Shown: positions 1 through 8,282 of the stretch, in pieces
Layout of the letters: every line of letters begins with the position of its first letter
How positions within the stretch are numbered: the first letter of the stretch is position 1
DNA from: Paenibacillus sp. FSL H7-0737
GTDB lineage: Bacteria; Bacillota; Bacilli; Paenibacillales; Paenibacillaceae
DNA: 64,000 nucleotides
Assembly: GCF_000758545.1 (NCBI RefSeq)
Contig: NZ_CP009279.1
Location: forward strand, 248,001-312,000
Reading direction: 5' to 3'
Notes under the pieces: model-generated
Databases searched by the model: none
What the model saw: the letters and a program-made list of their open reading frames with translations, nothing else
What the model was told of the DNA's origin: nothing
Program-made: the position numbers and the translations under genes

Positions 1-692
1 TTTAATTCGCCAGCCATGTCATATACCGACTTAGCGACAGCGCCAATCTCTCCGCCAGCTTTGATTAGCTTAACATCCGAAAAGTGGCGTTCCTTTACCT
101 TTTTCAGCTCTTGCTGCAGCTTCATTAGAGGTTGGATTAGCTTTTTCGTGATAAACAGGCCAAATAGGAGCATGAATGCCCCTGCTGCACCGAAAACGAT
201 TAGAAGTCTTTTGAGCAGAGCTTGTTCAATCGTTGTAACTGCGCTCATAGGTGTAAGCAGAGTTAGCGTGCCTATCGGGGTGGACTTCACTTCCGTTATA
301 TATCTTGCATCTGTTCCATTCCATATGTTCTGGAGATCCGAGGTTTGACCTGCGACAAACTGCGTATTGGAGTTTACCGCGATTGAACTCATGTTCGATG
401 AGGTGGACAATACTTTTCCTGTCTCATCGCTAAGAATGGCCTCGACGCCTGCGGTACCAACAGTAGAAGGCATGATTACGGGTAACGCATGGAGTTCAGT
501 CCCCATGTCGCCCTTGTACGTGCTTCCCTCAATCATAGTGGCTGACATGGCAGAGCTAATGGTTCGCAATTCTGCCTTTTGTGTACCGACAAAATGATTG
601 AGCAGTACAAAGTGGATCACGACAGCGGTAATAGACAGGAGCAGTACCAATACGATGCTAAAGGCGATATTAATCTGATGTGCAAGCTTCAT
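1..692 (-). CDS. Sensor histidine kinase, N-terminal part (cut by window edge)
   Basis: Partner kinase of the response regulator just upstream. Translating the minus strand from the ATG at 690-692 gives MKLAHQINIAFSIVLVLLLS, an N-terminal membrane segment, then about 130 extracytoplasmic residues, a second membrane segment (LLIVFGAAGAFMLLFGLFI) and the start of a HAMP-like linker (ITKKLIQPLMKL). The dimerisation and ATPase domains lie beyond base 1. The start overlaps the end of the regulator gene by 23 bp, so the two are probably translationally coupled. The membrane topology and HAMP are seen directly; the kinase role is inferred from position and architecture. The signal is unknown. Confidence 0.8.
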   Translation of the reverse strand, partial: MKLAHQINIAFSIVLVLLLSITAVVIHFVLLNHFVGTQKAELRTISSAMSATMIEGSTYKGDMGTELHALPVIMPSTVGTAGVEAILSDETGKVLSTSSNMSSIAVNSNTQFVAGQTSDLQNIWNGTDARYITEVKSTPIGTLTLLTPMSAVTTIEQALLKRLLIVFGAAGAFMLLFGLFITKKLIQPLMKLQQELKKVKERHFSDVKLIKAGGEIGAVAKSVYDMAGEL

Positions 693-1410
693 TGATCTCC
701 ATTCCCTCCTCAATACGCATACGATAACCATGTCCCCAAACGGCTTCAATCGGCAGCAGGTCTAGTTTTTTCCGCATTCGTTTAATTAAATGGTCCACGG
801 CGCGATCGCTCCCGAAATAGTCATCTCCCCAAACATAGGTTAACAGCTCATCTCTTGTAAATGCGCGGTTTGGAGAAGCTGCAAAAACTTTTAGAAGGGT
901 GAATTCTTTGCTGGTAAGTTCAATCTCATTTCCGTGCCAGAACACACGTCTTTCCTCCAATAATAACTGTAGGTGGCTAACTTCAATTTGCGTCGATGGG
1001 TGTGGGGTACTAATTGCGGGTTCCACGGGATTACTCATTTTATACCAGCGTTGTAACTGGCGTTTAATGCGAGCAACTAGCTCCCGGGGGCTAAATGGCT
1101 TGACCAGATAATCATCACTGCCAAGCTCTAAGCCTAATATTTTATCCACTTCATTATCTCTTGCGGAGATCATAATAATCGGTACCTCGGCTTCATTGCG
1201 AATCCGCCGACAAAACTCGTACCCGTCCATGCCAGGCAACATTACGTCGAGCACCCACATATCCGGTGGGCTTGTCTGCCATAAGATCCATGCTTCCTCA
1301 GCGCTGCCAAGGCCGATCGTGCGGTAATTTTCTTTTTGTAAATAGGCTTCTACAAGATTACGTATATGCTGATCATCGTCTACTACGGCAATGAGATAGT
1401 TGGTATTCAT
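670..1410 (-). CDS. OmpR/PhoB-family response regulator
   Basis: Two-component response regulator of 246 aa. The receiver domain (about residues 5-118) has the acidic pocket VVDDDQ (D11-D13), the phospho-acceptor D55 in WVLDVMLPGMDGYEF, and the switch lysine in DDYLVKPFSPREL. The C-terminal winged helix (about 150-240) has the OmpR signature ELTSKEFTLLKVFAASPNRAFTRDELL. I chose the ATG at 1410 because it follows GGAGGTAACGAA and removes 22 unconserved residues from the longest frame. It overlaps and precedes the sensor kinase gene. The target genes cannot be told from sequence; the divergent secreted protein at 1569 is one candidate. Confidence 0.92.
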   Translation of the reverse strand: MNTNYLIAVVDDDQHIRNLVEAYLQKENYRTIGLGSAEEAWILWQTSPPDMWVLDVMLPGMDGYEFCRRIRNEAEVPIIMISARDNEVDKILGLELGSDDYLVKPFSPRELVARIKRQLQRWYKMSNPVEPAISTPHPSTQIEVSHLQLLLEERRVFWHGNEIELTSKEFTLLKVFAASPNRAFTRDELLTYVWGDDYFGSDRAVDHLIKRMRKKLDLLPIEAVWGHGYRMRIEEGMEINEACTSD

Positions 1411-1568
1411 TTCGTTACCTCCAGAGTATTCTTCTGCAATTATATCAATCCATAGGTGGGTATAGGGGTCTGCCATCGTTTTTCCACAAATTAACCAATG
1501 TTATGCCACACCTATTTTGTAAGCTTGTACTTGTAAGATCATTCAAATCGACGAGGAGTGTTGTATTT

Positions 1569-2228
1569 ATGAATCAACAGATGATATTTAAAAAGTTAGC
1601 GTTGTCCGCCCTACTAGTGTCCGCAGTTGCCGCACCGACTGCAGTGAACGCAGCTAGTGGAGCAAACGATCAAAGTGCGAAGACAACAGCAGCAGTGGTT
1701 ACTCCAGCAAATAGTGGATCACTTTCTGCAAGCTTAATAAGCTTTGATTGGGTAGATCCCCTGGAACTGGCTAAAACATACGCACCTAATACTCTGGAAG
1801 ACTGGAAGAAGACCTTGGATCAATATTATAAGGCTGCTGGATTTAGTATTACCGCAGTTTCTGAGCTTGTACCTTCTGAGCAGGCGGAGGGAGTTCAATT
1901 ATCGAAAGAGATTGGATCAGCTGAAGCTCTGCCCGTGAGTTACATTGAAGCGGGTCGCAGCGTTGATATCCAATTACCTGAAGCTCAGAAGATGGAGAGT
2001 GTTGTCTCTACTTCAATTAAAGGTGTAGCGGCAATTGCGGCTGTAGAGGCGACTGGAGCTACGATTTCAATTCAAGAATTTAGTGAGGCTGATAAAGCCT
2101 TCTTCAAAGCCCAAGAGGATCTGAATAGTGCGGCTAAAACCAAAGATTCTACTGTGATTAAGGAAGCTTTAACTAAACTATTGGATCAATATAAAGAGAA
2201 AATCAAGGCGTTAGAAACGTCGAAGTAA
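1569..2228 (+). CDS. Secreted protein of unknown function
   Basis: A 219-aa protein with a clear Sec signal peptide: basic N-region, hydrophobic core LALSALLVSAVAAP and a likely cleavage after VNA. The mature part is Ala/Lys/Glu rich, predicted largely helical or mixed, with no cysteines and no family I recognise; the end (about residues 165-219) looks helical and charged. The ATG at 1569 is preceded by GAGGAG about 10 nt upstream. It is divergent from the two-component operon and is followed by an intrinsic terminator, so it is probably monocistronic. Control by the adjacent two-component system is inference from position only. Confidence 0.75.
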   Translation: MNQQMIFKKLALSALLVSAVAAPTAVNAASGANDQSAKTTAAVVTPANSGSLSASLISFDWVDPLELAKTYAPNTLEDWKKTLDQYYKAAGFSITAVSELVPSEQAEGVQLSKEIGSAEALPVSYIEAGRSVDIQLPEAQKMESVVSTSIKGVAAIAAVEATGATISIQEFSEADKAFFKAQEDLNSAAKTKDSTVIKEALTKLLDQYKEKIKALETSK

Positions 2229-2284
2229 CAGTGATAACCGCAGCTTGATACAGAATAGAGAGAATGAGAAGGTAAAAGCAAGAA

Positions 2285-2310
2285 GACACCTCGAGGGGTG
2301 TCTTTTTGTT
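2285..2310 (+). terminator. Rho-independent terminator of the secreted-protein gene
   Basis: GACACC/GGTGTC stem followed by TTTTTGTT, 57 bp after the stop codon. Confidence 0.8.
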
Positions 2311-2322
2311 ACGTAAATGTAT

Positions 2323-3261
2323 CTAGTCCAACCCAATTTCGCTTTTTGCTTGAACCCTTGCCCTTTTCCGCCAATTCACTCCGATCACCCCGGCAATGAT
2401 CATCACCGTGCCGGTCCAATGATACCATTCCAGCTGTTCATTCAGCAGGAGTACACCGCCAAGAATAGAGACAACCGTCGAAAGACTGCCGAAGATACTC
2501 ACGCGTGAAGCCTCCATTCGGGATAAAGCATAGTTGGAGAGGAAGGAGGTCACGAGGGAAGATAGCACACCGAGATAAATCATGGAGAATATGAATTTTG
2601 GCTCCTGAAAAGGTGTGAAATATTGATTCAAGGTTCCTGCCGAACCATGTTTAATGATCGACAATCCATTAAAAAATATAAATCCAAATAAAGTAATCAT
2701 ATAAGTGAGCTCTTTAGGACTCCAAGTTCGTGTCAGCTTTCGGGCCGCAACATTATAGCCGGCAAGGGATAGCGCTGAGATAAGGATGAGTAAGACGCCC
2801 CACAGACTAGAGGAAGAAATACTCACGCCTGGAATGGCAAAGATAAGAATGATGCCTGCAACCGAGATTAAGGTGGAGATCTTCTGGAATCCGCTTGTAG
2901 TTTCTTTCAAGAACATCGCTGCTAAAATGATGGTAAAGATGGGCATGGTCGCCTGAATAATGCCCGCTACAGCAGATGTTGTATGCAGAAGTCCAAAGGC
3001 TTGAAGTGTAAAGTACAACGATGGGTATAGTAGAGCAAGTGGGATTACCACTGCTGCCTTGGAAATACCAAACTTCACCCGCCCCCATCCTGGAAAAGTA
3101 AATAATGAAGCGGCAAGGAAAGATAACGTGAAGCGGTGAGCTAACGTATCGAATGGGTCCGAGACGGTTAAAGCCATTTTTACAAATATAAAAGAAAACC
3201 CGACAATAATAGCATTCAAGACAGCAGCTACTATCGCTTTTTGAGTAGAAGATGTATTCAT
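2323..3261 (-). CDS. EamA-family (DMT superfamily) transporter
   Basis: Inner-membrane transporter of 312 aa with about ten hydrophobic segments in two homologous halves, typical of EamA/RhaT drug-metabolite exporters (for example ALLYPSLYFTLQAFGLLHTTSAVAGIIQATMP is the end of the first repeat region, split here by loops). The C-terminal tail is basic. It is divergently transcribed from a MocR-type PLP regulator, an arrangement often seen when the regulator controls an exporter of an amino acid or amine. The substrate is unknown. A promoter and a palindrome at its start are listed separately. The family call is secure; the role is inferred. Confidence 0.88.
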   Translation of the reverse strand: MNTSSTQKAIVAAVLNAIIVGFSFIFVKMALTVSDPFDTLAHRFTLSFLAASLFTFPGWGRVKFGISKAAVVIPLALLYPSLYFTLQAFGLLHTTSAVAGIIQATMPIFTIILAAMFLKETTSGFQKISTLISVAGIILIFAIPGVSISSSSLWGVLLILISALSLAGYNVAARKLTRTWSPKELTYMITLFGFIFFNGLSIIKHGSAGTLNQYFTPFQEPKFIFSMIYLGVLSSLVTSFLSNYALSRMEASRVSIFGSLSTVVSILGGVLLLNEQLEWYHWTGTVMIIAGVIGVNWRKRARVQAKSEIGLD

Positions 3262-3292
3262 CTATAAGACCTCCAAAGTGTTGCGCGCATTT

Positions 3293-3304
3293 AGGACCGG
3301 TCCT
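3293..3304. promoter_or_regulatory. Perfect palindrome, candidate MocR operator 1
   Basis: AGGACCGGTCCT, a perfect 12-bp palindrome at about +6 to +17 of the EamA promoter. It shares the core ACCGGT with the palindrome at 3363-3374. Confidence 0.5.
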
Positions 3305-3316
3305 GTTATGCTCTTT

Positions 3317-3345
3317 ATTCTAAGGCTAGAACAGCTGTGCTACAA
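3317..3345 (-). promoter_or_regulatory. Promoter of the EamA transporter gene
   Basis: On the minus strand: -35 TTGTAG (3340-3345), 17-bp spacer, -10 TAGAAT (3317-3322). The expected start near 3310 places the palindrome 3293-3304 just downstream. Confidence 0.6.
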
Positions 3346-3362
3346 TGTAATTATTGTTCATC

Positions 3363-3374
3363 TGTACCGGTACA
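3363..3374. promoter_or_regulatory. Perfect palindrome, candidate MocR operator 2
   Basis: TGTACCGGTACA, a perfect 12-bp palindrome shortly downstream of an extended -10 (TGCTACAAT, with TACAAT at 3341-3346) that probably serves the regulator gene. Its core ACCGGT matches operator 1. Confidence 0.5.
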
Positions 3375-3392
3375 AAATAGACTCGGAGGTAG

Positions 3393-4745
3393 GTGAAGGG
3401 CATATATAAGTATTCGGAGTTAATCAACGATCTGGAATTACAAATCGCTGAAGATACATATCGTGAGGGCGACAAGTTACCTTCTATTCGAGAGCTAGCG
3501 CTACGTTATGACTGCAATAAGAGCACGGTTATTCGAGCACTCCAAGACCTTCAGGACAAACATCTAATCTATGCCGCGTCAAAGAGTGGATATTATGTCA
3601 TGAAACGCAGTGGGGAACAAAAAGAAGAGGGGGCGCACTGGATTGATTTTACAGCATCTGCACCGGACCCGGATATTTTTCCGTATCTAGATTTTCAACA
3701 TTGTATTAATAAGGCGATCGATATGTACCGTAAGGATTTGTTTATCTATGGAACGCCGCAAGGGCTGCCGTCTCTGATCCGTGAAATGCAGCGGCAACTG
3801 GCCTCTTATCAGGTATTTGCTGATTCCAAACAGATTTTTATCACCTCTGGTGTGCAGCAAGCACTTGGACTCTTAACCCGTATTCCTTTTCCGAATGGCA
3901 GGGAGCGTGTGTTGATTGAACAGCCGAGTTACCCACTGTTTATGGAGTATTTGAAGACGTACGACATCGAGACAGAGGGGATACAGCGTTCGGATGACGG
4001 GGTAGATTTGAATGAATTAGAGCGGTTATTTAAGACGGGCGATTTCAAGTTCTTCTATACCGTGCCGCGGTTTCATAATCCGCTTGGCGTTTCCTATACC
4101 CGCAACCAGAAGAAGGCGATCGCCCAGCTTGCAGCTAAATACGATGTGTATATCGTTGAGGATGACTATATGGCAGATCTGGAGCAGGATACGAAGCAAG
4201 ATCCGATTTATGCCTATGATAATACATCACACGTTATCTATTTAAAAAGCTTCTCCAAGATTATATTCCCAGGTCTGCGCGTTGGTGTGGCTGTACTTCC
4301 TGAGGTGCTCTGTGAGTCCTTTAACCGATTCAAAAGACTGATGGATATAGATAGTTCTATGCTGTCTCAAGCTGCCTTGGAGTTGTATTTAAAAAGTGGA
4401 ATGTTCGAGCGCCACCGAAAAAAGATGCGTTCCTGCTACGGAAAAAGGTCCATGCTCCTCCATGATTCGATTATGAGGGAGGCAAATGCAGCGTCTGAAC
4501 AGCATTATTCCTATGTTCCTGCCAGTCAGCTGGGCGTGCATACGTATCTGAAATTGGAGGATAACTTTAGAACAGAGCAGATGATCAAACGGCTGCAAAA
4601 AAAGTGCATTCGAGTGGAGATGGCGGATAGTGGTTACCTTCCCTATTTTGCGAAAAAAGAGAGAATTCTAAAGCTCAACGTATCTAGTGTAAAAGAGCCT
4701 GATATTTCTTCTGGCATTGCACAGGTGATTCGAGAAATACGATAA
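3393..4745 (+). CDS. MocR-type (GntR wHTH + aminotransferase fold) PLP-dependent regulator
   Basis: A 450-aa fusion of an N-terminal GntR winged helix (about residues 1-70: REGDKLPSIRELALRYDCNK, then STVIRALQDLQ) to a class I aminotransferase-like domain (about 95-445). The PLP lysine lies in VIYLKSFSKIIFPGLRVG; other fold-I hallmarks are ITSGVQQALGLL and VEDDYMADLE. MocR proteins use PLP or PLP-amine adducts to switch DNA binding. The start is GTG behind CGGAGGTAG. It is divergent from the EamA transporter and probably regulates it and itself through the two ACCGGT palindromes between them. The family is certain; the ligand is unknown. Confidence 0.92.
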   Translation: MKGIYKYSELINDLELQIAEDTYREGDKLPSIRELALRYDCNKSTVIRALQDLQDKHLIYAASKSGYYVMKRSGEQKEEGAHWIDFTASAPDPDIFPYLDFQHCINKAIDMYRKDLFIYGTPQGLPSLIREMQRQLASYQVFADSKQIFITSGVQQALGLLTRIPFPNGRERVLIEQPSYPLFMEYLKTYDIETEGIQRSDDGVDLNELERLFKTGDFKFFYTVPRFHNPLGVSYTRNQKKAIAQLAAKYDVYIVEDDYMADLEQDTKQDPIYAYDNTSHVIYLKSFSKIIFPGLRVGVAVLPEVLCESFNRFKRLMDIDSSMLSQAALELYLKSGMFERHRKKMRSCYGKRSMLLHDSIMREANAASEQHYSYVPASQLGVHTYLKLEDNFRTEQMIKRLQKKCIRVEMADSGYLPYFAKKERILKLNVSSVKEPDISSGIAQVIREIR

Positions 4746-4778
4746 TGCAATAGAAGCTACAGCAAACTTGAGGTGAAT

Positions 4779-4806
4779 AAAAAAAGCCTGCTTAATTTAG
4801 CAGACT
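4779..4806 (-). terminator. Terminator of the seven-gene sugar operon
   Basis: On the minus strand, AGTCTGCT/AGCAGGCT stem (one G-T pair) followed by T7. It lies 20 bp past the stop of the deacetylase gene, in the gap to the convergent MocR gene. Confidence 0.75.
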
Positions 4807-4825
4807 TAAGGAAATACATTATATC

Positions 4826-5923
4826 TTATTGATCTTCTACTATCTCTGACTGCCAGCCTAACTGTCTGCACATCTCGCTCATTTTGCGAATATTCAGCCT
4901 AGCCTCAATCCGGGTTAAGCCCAATCTGATCGAAGTATCCGCAGCCCAGCGAAGCAAATATACCAAGGTATCAGCCTGCGCTTCTTTAGCCGCATAATCT
5001 AATAATACAAGGGTATTGTCTACGACACCGGCGCGTACATATCCCCAATAGCTGCCATCAAATTGCCGTATGGTAAACAACTCGCGATCCTCTGTCACTC
5101 CAACCTCTTCTAGTGGACTCTCCAGATGCTCCAGCCACTCCTTTTCAGAAGTGAAATGTAGTGTATATTGCGGAATGTTCCACTCAGTTGTCTGGGTCGC
5201 GAGGTCGGCAAGCTGCTTACTATTTTCTAAAGGGATCCAATTTTCCAAGGGATGATCTAACTCTGCGGGAACGTCTACGACTATTTTCCAGGGTCTGTGG
5301 TTTACTTCTACGCCAATGGACCCAAGGATCTCAGGTATGCCGACACTTTCCAAGCCTCTTTGCTTGGCGATCCGAATAAGTGCTCTCAGTGCATCCGGTG
5401 AACCTTTTGCAACATCATTACTATGCATGACTACAATGGTTCCATTCTCAAGCGTAGGTTCAACTCTGGCAACGATCTCTTCAGCAGTAATACCAGACCA
5501 ATCTCCGCAATCAAGGCCTTCAATATCTAGATAATCGCCCCATTCTGTCAGCCACTCGAGATTTTCTTCCCGGAATGAGCAATATGGAAAACGCATGAAA
5601 TTGGGAGAAGGGAGACCCGTTGCGTCCTGATAGGCCAGCTCAGTCAGCTTCAACTGCTCTAAGAATACCGCCTTTGGTACTTGGGCCATTCGCCGATGAT
5701 GATACGTATGCGGAGCAAGCACATGACCCCGGGACAGGATCAATCTCGCCTTCTCTGGATAGCGATCCATCCATTCCCCAGTGAAGAAAAAGGTGCCGAC
5801 AGCACCTTCCTCCTCCAAAACATCAAGCCATAATTCAACCGGAAGCTGGGAAGGCCCATCATCAAATGTAAACGCGCAGATGGCTTGGTTCACATCGCCT
5901 TTCCAAACCGCTTTAGCTGACAT
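4826..5923 (-). CDS. NodB-type polysaccharide deacetylase with extra C-terminal domain
   Basis: A 365-aa cytoplasmic-looking protein (no signal peptide). The N-terminal about 200 residues are a NodB-homology carbohydrate esterase 4 domain: motif 1 TFDDGP (residues 19-24, catalytic and metal Asp), motif 2 H72-T-Y-H-H76 (metal His pair), then RFPYCS and DCGDWSG, and VVMHSND. The C-terminal about 150 residues (WGYVRAGVVD to the end) are a separate domain with a weak resemblance to GNAT acyltransferases, including a terminal N-x(6)-C-x(3)-LGW pattern; that is a tentative reading. It is the last gene of the amino-sugar operon, 21 bp after the GH4 gene. A cytosolic role, deacetylating an imported N-acetyl sugar, is inferred. 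Start: ATG preceded by GAGG. Confidence 0.82.
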   Translation of the reverse strand: MSAKAVWKGDVNQAICAFTFDDGPSQLPVELWLDVLEEEGAVGTFFFTGEWMDRYPEKARLILSRGHVLAPHTYHHRRMAQVPKAVFLEQLKLTELAYQDATGLPSPNFMRFPYCSFREENLEWLTEWGDYLDIEGLDCGDWSGITAEEIVARVEPTLENGTIVVMHSNDVAKGSPDALRALIRIAKQRGLESVGIPEILGSIGVEVNHRPWKIVVDVPAELDHPLENWIPLENSKQLADLATQTTEWNIPQYTLHFTSEKEWLEHLESPLEEVGVTEDRELFTIRQFDGSYWGYVRAGVVDNTLVLLDYAAKEAQADTLVYLLRWAADTSIRLGLTRIEARLNIRKMSEMCRQLGWQSEIVEDQ

Positions 5924-5944
5924 ATTGACGCCTCATCTCTATAG

Positions 5945-7249
5945 TTATTTAGTAAAAAAGTTCGGCAAGAACTCTTTATTGGCTTCCAGCATTTCATCCA
6001 GCATACGAACCGCCACATCTACAGATGGAACGAGTGGATGATGCACCATTGCCTGAAGGGCAAGCGCACGATCACCAGTCACAGCGGCATCAATGGCTAG
6101 CTGCTCGTAGGTTTTGACAGCATGAATAAGCCCTTTGGCCATCGGTGGAATCTTAGTCAGTGGTAGAGGTAGTGGTCCGTTCTTGGTGACAACACAGTTC
6201 ACTTCAATGCTTGCATCATCTGGCAAGAAGTCCAGTATGCCACGGTTAGCAACATTCAAGGTCTGGATGTCGTTTGAACCGTTATAGAGCGATCTCATGA
6301 GATTAACTGCTGCTTCTGAATAGAAAGCACCACCGCGTTGTTCTAGCTGTTTCGGTTTCTCGCTCAGCTCTAAGTTGGCGTATAGCTCAAATAGCTCTTC
6401 TTCTACGCGTTTGACGACTTCAGCGCGGTTGATACCTTGCTTAAACGATTCCATCTGCTCTTCGAGCATGGCATCCGTCATATAGAAGTATTTCAAATAG
6501 TAGGAAGGCACGGCGCGAAGAGATTTTAGGAATTCTGGATTCCACTCTCGGGCTGGCACGTTCTTGGCACTGTAGCCCTCTGTGAGCATATCATCCAGCT
6601 TATCTTCACCTTCAACGTCGATTCGAGTAATCCAGTGTAAGTGATTCAGACCAACGAATTCGGCATAAACACGGTCGGCAGCTACGTTATATTTGGCGGA
6701 TACTTGTTTGATCAGACCGATAGGTGCATTACAGAGACCGATACTCTTTACTTTGGAGTATTTCAGAACAGCCTCAGTGACCATTCCTGCAGGATTGGTG
6801 AAATTGAGCAGCCATGCGTTAGGAGCCAGCTCTTCGATATCCCGGCATACATCCAGAATGACAGGGATCGTACGTAGTGCTTTCATCATTCCGCCAGGAC
6901 CTGTCGTTTCTTGACCAATGACACCATATTTAAGAGGAATCGATTCATCACGTGCGCGGGCATCAAGCATACCGACACGCATCTGAGTGCTGACGAAGTC
7001 TGCACCTTCGATAGCCTTCCGGCGGTCTGTTGTAAGATGAACTTCAATCGGAAGCCCGGATTTCTCAACCATGCGTTTAGCGAGATTTCCAACGATATTC
7101 AGCTTGCGAAGTCCAGGTTCGATGTCTACGAGCCATAGTTCACGAACAGGAAGCTCCTTGTAATGAAGAATAAATCCCTCTACCAATTCGGGTGTATACG
7201 AAGAACCCCCACCGATAACTGCGATCTTTAATCCTTGATTAGTTGCCAA
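5945..7249 (-). CDS. GH4-family 6-phospho-beta-glucosidase/glycosidase
   Basis: Glycoside hydrolase family 4 enzyme (434 aa), which needs NAD+ and a divalent metal and cleaves 6-phosphorylated disaccharides by a redox elimination. Visible hallmarks: the Rossmann loop IAVIGGGSSYTPELVEG at the N-terminus, GQETTGPGG, LLNFTNPAG, the metal-binding CNxP motif in GLCNAP, and GLNHLHW. I chose the TTG at 7249 (TTGGCAACTAATCAAGG), which follows AGGAGTGG at good spacing and overlaps the kinase gene by 11 bp; the longest frame would add 26 unconserved residues. It sits directly after a BadF-type kinase in an ABC (not PTS) operon, so the phosphate is probably added by that kinase. Substrate is inferred to be an amino-sugar disaccharide phosphate. 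Confidence 0.88.
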   Translation of the reverse strand: MATNQGLKIAVIGGGSSYTPELVEGFILHYKELPVRELWLVDIEPGLRKLNIVGNLAKRMVEKSGLPIEVHLTTDRRKAIEGADFVSTQMRVGMLDARARDESIPLKYGVIGQETTGPGGMMKALRTIPVILDVCRDIEELAPNAWLLNFTNPAGMVTEAVLKYSKVKSIGLCNAPIGLIKQVSAKYNVAADRVYAEFVGLNHLHWITRIDVEGEDKLDDMLTEGYSAKNVPAREWNPEFLKSLRAVPSYYLKYFYMTDAMLEEQMESFKQGINRAEVVKRVEEELFELYANLELSEKPKQLEQRGGAFYSEAAVNLMRSLYNGSNDIQTLNVANRGILDFLPDDASIEVNCVVTKNGPLPLPLTKIPPMAKGLIHAVKTYEQLAIDAAVTGDRALALQAMVHHPLVPSVDVAVRMLDEMLEANKEFLPNFFTK

Positions 7250-8252
7250 GATCAACCACTCCTGTCTTTTTTGTTTGTTGGATCGATTCATAATCTTGAA
7301 ATTGCCGCATGGTCTCATACGCTTCATTACTAAGGGTCAAACCATCTTGATCCATCGCGGACCATACGGCACCTACTACAGGCTCTGTGGCAAGAGTCAC
7401 CACAGTTGCTTGTGGAGCTGCGGCTTGTACAGCTTTCTCAATAGGTCCGCGAATCCAGCCGCGATCCCCACGGGTTAGCAGACTTCCCGCCAGAACCACA
7501 TCGAAGGTGTCCTGCTCCATCCCAAGCTTGTGGATGACTGCAGCAGCGGACTTCCCTAACTCAACGCCTTGCCGATTTAGAATCTCTAAGGCTACAGCAT
7601 CTCCTTCAGCTGCTGCTTCGAAAAGCAAACGAGCAGCATGAACAGGGACCCTTTTCCAATGATTGAGGAAATCATTAAACATATCTGCAACTTCCTCATA
7701 ACCTAGCAAGTTGAGTAGAAGTCCGGTCAAGAGGGTGGGTTGCTCCCGTCCATCCCAAGCTCTTATGACAGAACGAAAGACTTCAATGTTGAGTGCACCG
7801 CCACCGCCGAAGTCACCGTACATGTAGTCAAAGCCACCACACTGATAGTGCTCTCCTTGCGTGTTTCTGCCTGCCGAATTGGTGCCTGTGCCGCAGATTA
7901 GTGCAACTCCATAAGGGCGAGTCGTCCCTGCACGTAATCCGATCATGGTGTCACAGTTAATGGTGTAATTGATAAATCCGATCTCGCGAATCATTGGATG
8001 GAGAATGAGATAATCGGCCTCTCGGTCAGCACCGGCAAGCCCAAGATAGGTATGTTGGATGTCCTCCAATCGGAGTCCAGCCTCATCTAGTGCCCCGAAT
8101 GTGGCCTCTCGAATGCTGTTGGCTGCCTCAAGTGCGCCTGTCTGGTGGTTGCCGTTACCGCTCCTGCCCTTACCGAGAACATTGCCATGTTCATTGCATA
8201 GCAGAGCATAGGTTTTGGTGCCTCCGCCATCGATCCCCAAGTAGTAAGTCAA
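7239..8252 (-). CDS. BadF/BadG-family sugar kinase, N-acetylglucosamine-kinase-like
   Basis: A 337-aa ASKHA-fold kinase. The phosphate-1 loop GIDGGGTKTYALL is at the N-terminus and the second ATP/sugar motif CGTGTNSAGRN is near residue 115, then DYMYGDFGGGGALN and the ADENOSINE-type loop VVLAGSLLTRG near 265. This matches eukaryotic NAGK-like and bacterial MurK/NagK-type kinases. The start is TTG behind AAGGAG. It is flanked by the LacI regulator and the GH4 hydrolase in one operon. Role: phosphorylation of imported GlcNAc or of a GlcNAc-containing disaccharide, which would explain how a GH4 enzyme gets a 6-phosphate substrate without a PTS. The fold is secure; the exact sugar is inference. 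Confidence 0.85.
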   Translation of the reverse strand: MTYYLGIDGGGTKTYALLCNEHGNVLGKGRSGNGNHQTGALEAANSIREATFGALDEAGLRLEDIQHTYLGLAGADREADYLILHPMIREIGFINYTINCDTMIGLRAGTTRPYGVALICGTGTNSAGRNTQGEHYQCGGFDYMYGDFGGGGALNIEVFRSVIRAWDGREQPTLLTGLLLNLLGYEEVADMFNDFLNHWKRVPVHAARLLFEAAAEGDAVALEILNRQGVELGKSAAAVIHKLGMEQDTFDVVLAGSLLTRGDRGWIRGPIEKAVQAAAPQATVVTLATEPVVGAVWSAMDQDGLTLSNEAYETMRQFQDYESIQQTKKTGVVDLGN

Positions 8253-8282
8253 TGGTTGTCACTCCTTGTTTATATGATTTAA

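Noticed and set aside
16..597. Plus-strand frames at the left edge
   Set aside because: They are antisense to the sensor kinase, whose membrane segments and HAMP-like region are clear.
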